The notes beneath the pieces are model-generated. The model was given only the letters and a program-made list of their open reading frames with translations. It had not been told where the DNA came from and made no database searches. From positions 1 to 44,243 of the forward strand of contig LNQR01000066.1 in assembly GCA_001541255.1 (NCBI GenBank): DNA of 44,243 nucleotides, given 5' to 3'. Origin of the DNA: Candidatus Magnetominusculus xianensis. Lineage in GTDB: Bacteria; Nitrospirota; Thermodesulfovibrionia; Thermodesulfovibrionales; Magnetobacteriaceae. Position numbers and translations under genes: made by a program. This document shows, one piece after another, positions 17,134-24,954 of this stretch; the first letter of the stretch is position 1, and each line of letters starts with the position of its first letter.

Positions 17134-18156
17134 CTATTGGGCGAATTCTATGAGCTTCTCTGCAATTTGCACCGCGTTGAGGGCAGCGCCCTTTCTCAGA
17201 TTGTCTGAGACAATCCACATGTTGAGCCCAGAGGGTATGGATTCGTCTTCACGTATGCGCCCTACGTATACCGCGTCCTTGCCCGCACAGTCAAGGGGCA
17301 GGGGATAGATGCCTTTTTCTGGGGCGTCAAATACTATAACGCCCGGGGCCTCAGACAAAATAGCCCGCACCTCGTTTGCCGTCAGTTTCTTTTCAATCTC
17401 GATGTTGACGCACTCAGAGTGCCCTCTGAATACAGGGACGCGCACTGTGGTTGCCGTTACCTGTATGGAGTTGTCACCCATTATCTTTCTGGTTTCGTTG
17501 AGCATTTTCATCTCTTCTTTTGTGTAGCCATTGTCTAAGAACACATCTATCTGGGGGAGGCAGTTAAAGGCAATCTGATGTGGATAGACATTGCATTTAA
17601 CCTCCTGAAAGCTGAGCAGCGACTTTGTCTGCTCAAGGAGTTCGTCCATAGCCTTTGCGCCGGTGCCGGAGACTGCCTGATATGTGGACACCACGATTCT
17701 CTTTATCTTTGCCCTGTCATGGATGGGCTTTAGGGCTACGACCATCTGGATAGTCGAGCAATTTGGATTAGCGATGATTCCCGTGTGTTTTTTGAGGTCA
17801 CCGGGGTTTACCTCAGGGACAACGAGGGGGATTGCCGGGTCCATCCTCCACGCGCTTGAGTTGTCTATGACGACACAGCCGTCTTTGGCTGCAAACGGGG
17901 CAAAGTCCTTGCTCCTCTGCGCTCCGGCAGAAAACAGGGCTATATCAATCCCCTTAAATACGTCTTCACGCAGGACTTCGACCTTTATTTCATCGTCTCT
18001 GAACTCTAGTTTCTTACCTTCCGACCTTTCAGAGGCGAAGAGCCTGAGCTTATCAATGGGGAAATTCCTTTCCTGCAAGATAGATATCATCTCACCGCCA
18101 ACAGCACCGGTTGCCCCAACCACTGCCGTCACATACTTATCTTTTTTCTTTAACAT
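17134..18156 (-). CDS. asd: Aspartate-semialdehyde dehydrogenase
   Basis: This 340-residue enzyme reduces aspartyl-4-phosphate with NADPH to aspartate-4-semialdehyde, the branch-point step toward lysine, diaminopimelate, threonine and methionine. The N-terminal nucleotide-binding motif VVGATGAVGGEMI is present, as is the catalytic Cys133 in NPNCSTIQ. The substrate-binding segments YQAVSGTGAKAMDEL and VPVFRGHSECVNIE are intact. Length is normal. It is the first gene of the run that continues into gspE and gspF; linkage of asd to T2SS genes is probably only transcriptional. Confidence 0.95.
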   Translation of the reverse strand: MLKKKDKYVTAVVGATGAVGGEMISILQERNFPIDKLRLFASERSEGKKLEFRDDEIKVEVLREDVFKGIDIALFSAGAQRSKDFAPFAAKDGCVVIDNSSAWRMDPAIPLVVPEVNPGDLKKHTGIIANPNCSTIQMVVALKPIHDRAKIKRIVVSTYQAVSGTGAKAMDELLEQTKSLLSFQEVKCNVYPHQIAFNCLPQIDVFLDNGYTKEEMKMLNETRKIMGDNSIQVTATTVRVPVFRGHSECVNIEIEKKLTANEVRAILSEAPGVIVFDAPEKGIYPLPLDCAGKDAVYVGRIREDESIPSGLNMWIVSDNLRKGAALNAVQIAEKLIEFAQ

Positions 18157-18269
18157 TTATTAACCGCTCCTTCTTTGCTCCTTACGGGATTATACTGCAT
18201 GGCACTATTATAACTTTATTATCCCTGATAATAAAAGCCTTTTCAGAGGGCTACACCTCTTGCGGATGC

Positions 18270-18298
18270 TTGCAAAGTATATCACTTAGTGATATAAT
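18270..18298 (+). promoter_or_regulatory. Promoter with palindromic operator for the toxin-antitoxin pair
   Basis: TTGCAA (18270-18275), a 17-bp spacer and a perfect TATAAT (18293-18298) form a strong promoter. The 17-bp palindrome ATATCACTTAGTGATAT (18279-18295) fills the spacer and overlaps the -10 box, as expected for an operator bound by the HTH antitoxin. Transcription should start at about 18305, at the toxin ATG (18306). Confidence 0.75.
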
Positions 18299-18305
18299 TA
18301 AATAT

Positions 18306-18686
18306 ATGAGAGTTTTCAAAAACAAATGGTTCAACCATTGGGCACATCGGGAAGGTATCTCTGATGCTGTTTTATGCCAAGCGGCGGAGGAAATCTCCAC
18401 AGGTAAGGTTGAGGCCAACCTTGGTGGTTATTTGTTCAAAAAACGATTGACAAGGGCAGGAGCGGGAAAAAGCGGAGGGTATCGTGTAATTGTAGGTTAT
18501 AGAAGACCAAATACTGAGCGGATTGTTTTTCTGTACGCTTTCGCCAAGAGCGATAGAGCCAATATTTCCGATAGGGAAAGAACTGCTTTGAGCTTTGTCG
18601 CAGAAGCTTTTGTTTCATCAGTTGATGAACATATTCAGGAACTCTTAGCGATTAACTCGATATGGGAGGTAAAATGTCATGACTGA
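18306..18686 (+). CDS. RelE/HigB-like toxin
   Basis: This 126-residue protein resembles the RelE-type toxins that pair with an XRE-family antitoxin. Its core reads GYLFKKRLTRAGAGKSGGYRVIVGYRRPNTERIVFLYAFAKSDRANISDRE, with the basic residues and the strand pattern of an mRNA interferase. I start it at ATG 18306; the frame is open further upstream, but that stretch lies over the promoter and the asd start. There is no Shine-Dalgarno sequence, and the -10 box ends seven bases earlier, which suggests a leaderless mRNA. It overlaps the antitoxin gene by eight bases. Confidence 0.8.
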   Translation: MRVFKNKWFNHWAHREGISDAVLCQAAEEISTGKVEANLGGYLFKKRLTRAGAGKSGGYRVIVGYRRPNTERIVFLYAFAKSDRANISDRERTALSFVAEAFVSSVDEHIQELLAINSIWEVKCHD

Positions 18687-18981
18687 AATTCTGGATATTG
18701 CCCATGACATGGCGAAAGACCTTTTCAAGGTAGGAGCCATGGACGAAATTACCATGCGGACAGTGGAGGCGCTTTGCTTACCACCTAAGCGTCCTTTCAG
18801 ACCCGAAGATATCCGGCGTATCCGCACGGCCAATCATGTAAGCCAAGCTGTTTTTGCGGCAATACTTGGTATTGGCAAGACTACAGTACAGCAGTGGGAA
18901 CGCGGGCAAAAGAAACCAAGTGGTGCAGCACAACGCCTTCTTGACCTGATAGACCGTAAGGGACTTGCTGCACTTAGCTAA
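18679..18981 (+). CDS. XRE-family HTH antitoxin (HigA/NadS-like)
   Basis: This 100-residue protein has a C-terminal helix-turn-helix (RPEDIRRIRTANHVSQAVFAAILGIGKTTVQQWERGQKKPSGAAQRLLDLI, about 40-92) of the type in HigA/NadS antitoxins. The N-terminal region (about 1-38) probably wraps the toxin. A GGGAGG about ten bases before the ATG, within the toxin's last codons, gives it a strong ribosome-binding site. Its predicted operator is the palindrome at 18279-18295. Toxin-first gene order is normal for this family. Confidence 0.85.
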   Translation: MTEILDIAHDMAKDLFKVGAMDEITMRTVEALCLPPKRPFRPEDIRRIRTANHVSQAVFAAILGIGKTTVQQWERGQKKPSGAAQRLLDLIDRKGLAALS

Positions 18982-19091
18982 AGCATGAATGAACAAAAAC
19001 ATCTAACCGTATCTTGGTTCAGCATGAATTGGATAAATCCGATTCACAAATTTGCGCTCCGAATATCTACACCCTGAGACTGTTGCACCTC

Positions 19092-19120
19092 TTGCGAATT
19101 TGACCACATTCAGGTATCAT
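19092..19120 (+). promoter_or_regulatory. Promoter immediately before the flippase gene
   Basis: TTGCGA (19092-19097), a 17-bp spacer and TATCAT (19115-19120) are followed by only six bases before the ATG at 19127. The transcript would begin at or within a base or two of the start codon, so it would be leaderless. No Shine-Dalgarno sequence is present. Confidence 0.6.
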
Positions 19121-19126
19121 TAGAAC

Positions 19127-20614
19127 ATGGCAAAATCAAACGCTGATACCTTGATGAGTAATATAGCACGTTACTCAATCAGCCATTTTATAACTAAGAT
19201 ACTGGGGGCGGTTTATGGATTCATAAAACCCAGAATGCTCTCTCCTGAGCTTTACGGGCTATGGAATCTCCTGAACCTTATCCCAACTTATACGACGTAT
19301 ATTCACCTCGGTTCGCGCTCCGCAATGCAGTACATCATTCCATACAACAACGGCAGGGACGAGGCATTTAAAAACGATGAGATAAAGAGCACTGTCATGC
19401 TCAGTACATTTGTGCTTAACATGGCTGTTGCCCTGATAATCGTTATAACAGCACTCACAGGGAAATTTGACATCACTGTTACAGCAGGACTTCTGGTTAT
19501 GGTTGCAGCGCTGATGATGAAATGGTATCAGGAGTTCATTCTCAGCCTTCTTAAGGCATATCAGAATTTCAGGTTATTGACCTCGCTGAACTATCTGATG
19601 ACATTATTGACAGTGTCGTTTGGCATAGCTTTACTTTTTATCTGGGGCATATATGGCTTATACATGAGCCTGCTCCTGACATGTGTTATTGTGGTTTTAT
19701 ATATCAGAAAGACCTATCCAACAAATATTTCATGGCAATATAAGTCATCAGTCTTTGTTGACCTTGTCAGGAAGGGTTTTCCAATAATGATATTTAATTT
19801 CAGCAGCATTTTACTTAATACATTTGACAGGATATTGATTTCACATTTTCTTGATATGAAACAAGTCGGCTATTACAGTTTCTCTGTTACGGTGTTCACA
19901 TTTATGATTCAGATCCCGGGGGCTGCGCGCGAGGTCATGGAGCCGGAGTTGATGCACGAGGTCAGCAGCCAGTCAAAAGAACAGATACTTGATGATTTCC
20001 TGTTCAAGCCCCTTGTGACAACTGCATGGTATCTTCCATTTATGATTGGTACACTGCTTATTATGATTCCAGTTGCAACACCGTTTCTTTTCCCAAAATA
20101 TATAAATGGCATAGTACCTGCTCAGATTGTTATACTGGGCAGCTATTTCTTTTCTCTGTCTGTATTTACGCGTGGTATAATTATTTCAAACAACTGGCAG
20201 GTTCAGGCTGTAATACTAATGGTGGCTGTGTTAGTTGTTAGTATAATATTAAACATCGTCGGAATAAAGGCCGGATATGGCATAAGCGGAGTTGCCTGTG
20301 TAAGCAGTGTTTCTTGTTTTTTACTTTTTAGCGCCCTGTCCACTTTGATAGCAATAAAATATGATATTCCCTGTCGAATATGGCTAAAAAGAATGCTGCC
20401 GCTGTTGATTCCTTTTAGCGTCATGTGCGCAGCGGTTTTTTCGCTAAGATATGTATTCACCCGCGCAGTAACGAATCCTTATATTGGCGTGGCATTGAGC
20501 TTGTTTGTTTATCTGGCGCTGATGACGGTATTGATAGCAGCCGCTGAGAAAAAATACCCGCACTTAAAGGCATTAAGCATAATGCGAGTATTGCATAAGG
20601 TATTGCCTAAATGA
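19127..20614 (+). CDS. Polysaccharide flippase (Wzx/MOP superfamily)
   Basis: This 495-residue protein has about 12-14 hydrophobic helices spread over its whole length and the N-terminal pattern of oligosaccharide flippases (SISHFITKILGAVYGFIKPRMLSPELYGLWNLLNL). It should turn a lipid-linked glycan from the cytoplasmic to the periplasmic leaflet. Its stop overlaps the start of the HprK-like gene (ATGA), which implies tight co-expression. The glycan could feed the O-antigen ligase at 33172-34335 or the GT-C transferases, but that link is inference. Confidence 0.85.
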   Translation: MAKSNADTLMSNIARYSISHFITKILGAVYGFIKPRMLSPELYGLWNLLNLIPTYTTYIHLGSRSAMQYIIPYNNGRDEAFKNDEIKSTVMLSTFVLNMAVALIIVITALTGKFDITVTAGLLVMVAALMMKWYQEFILSLLKAYQNFRLLTSLNYLMTLLTVSFGIALLFIWGIYGLYMSLLLTCVIVVLYIRKTYPTNISWQYKSSVFVDLVRKGFPIMIFNFSSILLNTFDRILISHFLDMKQVGYYSFSVTVFTFMIQIPGAAREVMEPELMHEVSSQSKEQILDDFLFKPLVTTAWYLPFMIGTLLIMIPVATPFLFPKYINGIVPAQIVILGSYFFSLSVFTRGIIISNNWQVQAVILMVAVLVVSIILNIVGIKAGYGISGVACVSSVSCFLLFSALSTLIAIKYDIPCRIWLKRMLPLLIPFSVMCAAVFSLRYVFTRAVTNPYIGVALSLFVYLALMTVLIAAAEKKYPHLKALSIMRVLHKVLPK

Positions 20615-21678
20615 CATTTTCACTTAATATACACTCTCTGGTTACAGTGCAGTTATGCGAGCTTAATAGTCATATAACAGAGCGGCTCAAAGATTATTTC
20701 AGCTTATTCGCAGCCGACCCCGCTGAAATCTCTGGAAATTACGATATAACAGTTATGCCATTTAAGACAGATAAAAAATCTCTTGAACTCTTTTCAAGGG
20801 ATATTCTGCCGTTTTGGATAAAGGAACTCAGCGATGATTCATACGTGGTGGTTGGACACAGAGGTAAACCGGATATGGCATTTAATGTGTCTGGTCCAAT
20901 TACTATTGAATATTGTGAAGAGACCCAGGAGTTTGGCAGACTACTGTTTAATCTTACCTATTGTATCCAGTTTAGCCTGATAAGAAAAGGCGGGTTGTTA
21001 TTTCACGGTGCTGTCTTATCGCGGGACAATAACTGTGTTATTATAGTAGGTCCGTCCGGTATAGGGAAAACCGCCCTGACACTTACTATGCTTAATGATG
21101 GCTGGGATTATGTAGGCGATGATAAATTTATTCTTTACAAAGGAAAGGCCCACATCTTCAGGCCCTATATACCGATGGAGCGCTTCCACTTTGAGTTCCT
21201 GACAAGGAACAACCGTATGGTTACAGGGCACAAACGTTTTAAATATCCGGTTGTGATTAGCAAGCTCGCTAAGGTTTTTGTGGAAAAGTATTCCCCTGAT
21301 TTTATAATACCCATGTTCAGCCGGTTACGCTCTCCTGTGGTGTTTGTAAACGTGAAGGATATGTTTCCTCAGTGCAGGGAACATACTACGGCAATCCCGT
21401 CAAAATGTGTTGTTATAACGCACGGCAGCTCATTCAGAGCTAAGGAATGCAGCCATGACAAAATCATCAGGGATATAATCAACCTCCAATGGCTCCATTT
21501 CCCGGATTTTGAGAAGATGACACGCATTCTTAGCCTGTCAGATTATTCATATTACAGGGATTTCGAGGCGGTAATAGCAGAAAATCTTTCAAACATGCAG
21601 TTTTTAAAACTAAACTTTCCTTATGAATGGAATCAGCAGAAGCGGTATGAGTCTCTTCTTAGCGGGATAAATTCATAA
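20611..21678 (+). CDS. HprK-like P-loop kinase domain protein
   Basis: This is a 355-residue soluble protein. The centre resembles the kinase domain of HPr kinase/phosphorylase: FHGAVLSRDNNCVIIVGPSGIGKTALTL with Walker A at 147-154, followed by the acidic pair in YVGDDKFIL (170-171). The N-terminal 110 residues and the C-terminal 150 do not match HprK. Stand-alone HprK-like proteins occur in bacterial polysaccharide loci, where their substrates are unproven. No HPr gene is nearby. Overlap with the flippase by four bases points to a role in export of the same glycan. Confidence 0.75.
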   Translation: MTFSLNIHSLVTVQLCELNSHITERLKDYFSLFAADPAEISGNYDITVMPFKTDKKSLELFSRDILPFWIKELSDDSYVVVGHRGKPDMAFNVSGPITIEYCEETQEFGRLLFNLTYCIQFSLIRKGGLLFHGAVLSRDNNCVIIVGPSGIGKTALTLTMLNDGWDYVGDDKFILYKGKAHIFRPYIPMERFHFEFLTRNNRMVTGHKRFKYPVVISKLAKVFVEKYSPDFIIPMFSRLRSPVVFVNVKDMFPQCREHTTAIPSKCVVITHGSSFRAKECSHDKIIRDIINLQWLHFPDFEKMTRILSLSDYSYYRDFEAVIAENLSNMQFLKLNFPYEWNQQKRYESLLSGINS

Positions 21679-21725
21679 TATTTGTGGCTTTAAAACAGAA
21701 TCTCGGCTTCCATATCGGAACTACT

Positions 21726-21755
21726 TGTCAAGATGGTGGCAAGGCGTGTACAATA
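21726..21755 (+). promoter_or_regulatory. Possible promoter for the GGDEF response regulator
   Basis: TTGTCA (21726-21731) and TACAAT (21750-21755) are separated by 18 bp in the 123-bp gap before the gene. A GAGGAGA ribosome-binding site lies just before the ATG at 21802, so this transcript has a normal leader. Confidence 0.5.
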
Positions 21756-21801
21756 TCACATATTAAAGTCAGGCCTATAACAGACCATAAGAGGAGACAA
21801 T

Positions 21802-22731
21802 ATGGAGCAGGCTAAAGGGCACAGGCGGCCAACGATTCTTATCGTAGATGACGAAAAAACCAATATTGACGTACTTGTTAACCTTTTAAACGGGGAATTC
21901 CGGGCCATAATAGCAAAAAACGCGGAGCAGGCCCTAAAGCGGCTGGAATCAAAAGACGAGAAGATCGATTTAATCCTTCTGGATATATTAATGCCTGAGA
22001 TGGACGGCTACGAACTTTCCAGGAGGGTGAAAAACAATATATTAACCAGGAATATTCCTATTATGTTCATCACTGCGTTAAGCATGGTGGAGGATGAGGT
22101 CAAAGGATTCGAGATGGGGGCAGTTGACTACATTACAAAACCCTTTGTAGCGCCCATTGTGTTGGCAAGGGTGCGTACGCATGTCGAGTTAAAATTAAAA
22201 AGGGACCTATGTGAGATACTGGCTATGGAGGACAGTCTTACGGGAATCCCAAACCGCAGAAAATTCGATGAGTTTTTAGAATTTCAATGGAGTGCTATTC
22301 AAAGGAGAAAAAGCCCCTTATCTCTTATGTTAATTGATGTTGATTATTTCAAGAAATATAATGATAACTACGGTCACGCTGCAGGAGATGATTGCCTGAG
22401 GAAAGTGGCACGTATGCTTAAAAGTTCAATGCCCAGGGCGATGGACTTTGTTGCCAGATATGGCGGAGAGGAATTTGCCTGCATACTTCCAGACACCGGG
22501 CAGGCTGGCGCTGTTGAGGTTGCAAAACGGCTTCTGAATGCCGTAAGCAGCCTTCAAATACCACACGAATTCTCTGATTCGGCAAATCACATCACCGTGA
22601 GCATAGGTGTTTCCACAGTAACGCCTCCTGAGGCAGGCGCTGCTTCCGATTTAATTGAAACAGCAGATTTAGCCCTTTATGAATCAAAGGCCTCAGGCAG
22701 GAATCAGATCAGCTTTATAGCGTATCAGTAG
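21802..22731 (+). CDS. Response regulator-diguanylate cyclase (REC-GGDEF)
   Basis: This 309-residue protein has a receiver domain (about 8-125, phosphoacceptor D61 in LLDILMPEMDG) joined to a GGDEF domain (about 140-305). The active site reads GGEEF and the product-inhibition I-site RAMD lies five residues before it, the same arrangement as in PleD. It should make c-di-GMP from two GTP when phosphorylated and be inhibited by its product. No sensor kinase is adjacent. The HD-GYP protein at 40554-41774 could degrade the same messenger. Confidence 0.93.
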   Translation: MEQAKGHRRPTILIVDDEKTNIDVLVNLLNGEFRAIIAKNAEQALKRLESKDEKIDLILLDILMPEMDGYELSRRVKNNILTRNIPIMFITALSMVEDEVKGFEMGAVDYITKPFVAPIVLARVRTHVELKLKRDLCEILAMEDSLTGIPNRRKFDEFLEFQWSAIQRRKSPLSLMLIDVDYFKKYNDNYGHAAGDDCLRKVARMLKSSMPRAMDFVARYGGEEFACILPDTGQAGAVEVAKRLLNAVSSLQIPHEFSDSANHITVSIGVSTVTPPEAGAASDLIETADLALYESKASGRNQISFIAYQ

Positions 22732-22810
22732 CCGCATTATCGTAAGGCACAATATTTTGCCGCGTACAGCATGTGGTCTGCCGATTTCAGCGCTGTTAAT
22801 AGCCCACCAG

Positions 22811-23992
22811 TTATGCTGTATCCAGTATATCACTGCTGGCTCTAAGCGTATCAACCCAGCGGGATGCGCTCTTAATTATTGGTCGTATCCCCGCTGCCTC
22901 TTCCACCCCAAGCCAGGGCTTCGGCCTGATACTGTTTAGACTGTCCCATACTATCTCAAACTGCCCGCTGCCGTGATTGCCTATTAGTCCAACATAGGCC
23001 TTCTTACTTATGTGATTATTCGGCTCTACCCGTATATATCCACCCGGGCTGAGGAAACGTTGTCCGTGCAGAAGTGCGCGTACTTCCGGTGTATCAAAAG
23101 ACACAGCATCTTCAACAGCCTGCTTCCATAGATATATCTGTGAATAGGCTGAAACGATGGAATCGGATATAACCCTTTTCTTACCATACTTAGTCCTGAA
23201 TTTATCAATAAATGTATGGTTTTCATTAATGTTCAGGCTTTGGAAATAACTCCGGCAGGCATAGTGCCCACAAGCATAGTCGGCCATTGCCTGTGCTTGC
23301 GCCTCAGAGATACACGCTGCTAAAACAGGAATAGAAATACCTGCCTTGTGGTACTGTTTAAAGAAGGCAAGGTTGCTCTGCCCGTCTAAGGTGTTTAATA
23401 CGATCTCAGGTTTGGTTTCCCAAATTCTATCTACCTCTGACATAAAGTCAGTATTGCCGAGGGCTGTGTATTGCTCTTCGGTAATCTCACCACCTCTGTC
23501 TTCCACCAAAGTTCTGGCTAACAGATTGGCTGTGTGCGGGAAGACAGTATCAGTGCCAATCAAAAAAAAACTTGAACAGTTATTAATAAACGCCCAATCA
23601 ACCGCTGGTTCTATCAGCTGATTCAGACAGCCGCCGCTATAGACAATGTTTTCAGATTCCTCCAGACCTTCATATTGAACAGGATACCACAATAACCCAT
23701 TATTCGCTTCTATTATGGGCTTTACAGTTTTGCGGGCGGAGGATGTCCAACACCCAAATATATTGGTTATATTATAACTGTCAAAGAGCATTTGTACTTT
23801 ATCTTTAAAAACAGCCGTCGATGACGCTCCATCTTCAATCATCGGCTCAATTGTATATCCCATCAAACCGCCTGAGTCATTTATTTCATCGACGGCCATC
23901 AATATAGCATCAACCAGCGGCCTCTCTCTTTCTGCCGTCTCACCGGTTAGGGAGTGAACTACCCCGATTCGAACTGTCTTAATAGCTTTCAT
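22811..23992 (-). CDS. UrtA/AmiC-like ligand-binding protein lacking a signal peptide
   Basis: This 393-residue protein has the type I periplasmic-binding fold of the urea/amide family (Peripla_BP_5). Features include VRIGVVHSLTGETAERERPLVDAILMAVDEIN at the start, NIFGCWTSSARKTVKPIIEANNGLLWYPVQYEGLEESENIVYSG near 80-120 and IGTDTVFPHTAN. Unlike transported homologues it has no signal peptide or lipobox; translation begins directly with MKAIKTVRIGVVH behind a good GAGGTAAG site. It therefore probably stays in the cytoplasm like AmiC, as a small-molecule sensor. No ABC transporter genes are adjacent. It is divergent from a two-component operon with which it shares a 290-bp control region. Confidence 0.85.
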   Translation of the reverse strand: MKAIKTVRIGVVHSLTGETAERERPLVDAILMAVDEINDSGGLMGYTIEPMIEDGASSTAVFKDKVQMLFDSYNITNIFGCWTSSARKTVKPIIEANNGLLWYPVQYEGLEESENIVYSGGCLNQLIEPAVDWAFINNCSSFFLIGTDTVFPHTANLLARTLVEDRGGEITEEQYTALGNTDFMSEVDRIWETKPEIVLNTLDGQSNLAFFKQYHKAGISIPVLAACISEAQAQAMADYACGHYACRSYFQSLNINENHTFIDKFRTKYGKKRVISDSIVSAYSQIYLWKQAVEDAVSFDTPEVRALLHGQRFLSPGGYIRVEPNNHISKKAYVGLIGNHGSGQFEIVWDSLNSIRPKPWLGVEEAAGIRPIIKSASRWVDTLRASSDILDTA

Positions 23993-24100
23993 AATTACTT
24001 ACCTCGCTCTTTACCGTTAGTAAAAACACTTTTAGAACAGCCTCATAAACTTTTGTAACTTATATTACTCTAAGCAAATTAATGCGTCAATGTATTATAT

Positions 24101-24126
24101 CTGACAAAAGCTGACAAATCCTGACA
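24101..24126 (+). promoter_or_regulatory. Three CTGACA direct repeats at 10-bp spacing
   Basis: CTGACA occurs at 24101, 24111 and 24121, exactly one helical turn apart, within the divergent region 23993-24282. The first two copies extend to CTGACAAA. Helically phased direct hexamers are the usual target of OmpR-family regulators, and such a regulator starts at 24283. It lies upstream of the putative promoter at 24159-24188, an activator-type position. Confidence 0.65.
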
Positions 24127-24158
24127 GTGAATTTATATGCTGAGTTCGGTACAACTCA

Positions 24159-24188
24159 TTGATATATTGCATAAAGTTCTGCTATCAT
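24159..24188 (+). promoter_or_regulatory. Possible promoter for the sensory operon
   Basis: TTGATA (24159-24164) and TATCAT (24183-24188) with an 18-bp spacer lie 95 bp before the regulator gene. The long leader contains a 23-codon frame (24230-24301) that overlaps the regulator start. Confidence 0.45.
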
Positions 24189-24282
24189 TATCTATTGCCT
24201 TCATTACTGGGGCCGATTGATATTAAACCATGAAATTTGAAATTGATAAAAAACAAGCGCCTGTTCCACCGAAAGTGACTCG

Positions 24283-24954
24283 ATGCGCGTCATTGTCGTA
24301 GAGGATGACGCGCAGCTGCGCGATATTCTGGTCACTGGGCTGACCTACTTCGGCTTCGACGTCAGGGGCGTTTGGGACGGCAGCACCCTTGATGCTGCGA
24401 TAGCTGAGAAAGCAGCCGACGTGGTAGTGCTTGATTTGGGCCTGCCTGGTGAGGACGGAATTGAGATTATTAACCGCCTGAGAAAGACCTCTGAGTGCGG
24501 AGTTGTGGTGGTAACGGCGCGCGGGCGTCTCGATGACCGCTTGAAGGGGCTGAAGCAGGGGGCTGACCACTACTTTGTAAAACCAGTTGATCTGAGGGAG
24601 CTGGCCGCTGTGATTACTAATCTTGGACAGCGGCTTACCCCTGTGTCTCACGCCAAATGGATATTCATCGAGAAGAAATCCCTGCTCATGACGCCAAACG
24701 GCGTAGAGGTACCCCTGACCGGCAACGAATGCATCGTTGTGTCCTTGTTCGCAGCAAACCCAGGTATAAATATCCAGCGTACGCGCTTCTTTGAAAAATT
24801 AGACTATTTGGACGACCATTCCTCCAACTTGCGCTTAGAGGCCCTTATCAGCCGTCTGCGTTTCAAAGTACACGAAGCCGACCCCGCAAGCCGCCTTCCT
24901 GTTCATGCCCGGCACAGCCAGGGTTACGCCTTCCTTGACGAGCTTGGCCGATGA
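24283..24954 (+). CDS. OmpR/PhoB-family response regulator
   Basis: This 223-residue protein has a receiver domain (1-115, acidic pocket E8-D9-D10, phosphoacceptor D51 in VVLDLGLPGEDG, Lys in the FVKPVD segment). A C-terminal winged helix (about 130-220) has the recognition-helix region SNLRLEALISRLRFKV and the final QGYAFL hairpin. It should bind the CTGACA repeats upstream, giving autoregulation. The stop overlaps the kinase start (ATGA). A short upstream frame at 24230-24301 overlaps the first codons in another frame and may couple translation. Confidence 0.92.
   Translation: MRVIVVEDDAQLRDILVTGLTYFGFDVRGVWDGSTLDAAIAEKAADVVVLDLGLPGEDGIEIINRLRKTSECGVVVVTARGRLDDRLKGLKQGADHYFVKPVDLRELAAVITNLGQRLTPVSHAKWIFIEKKSLLMTPNGVEVPLTGNECIVVSLFAANPGINIQRTRFFEKLDYLDDHSSNLRLEALISRLRFKVHEADPASRLPVHARHSQGYAFLDELGR

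Noticed and set aside
22811..23992. Urea ABC transporter binding protein UrtA
   Set aside because: There is no signal peptide or lipobox, and no permease or ATPase genes are adjacent, so a transport role is not supported.
24101..24126. CRISPR-like repeat
   Set aside because: The unit is only six to eight bases with four-base gaps. This fits a protein-binding site, not an array.
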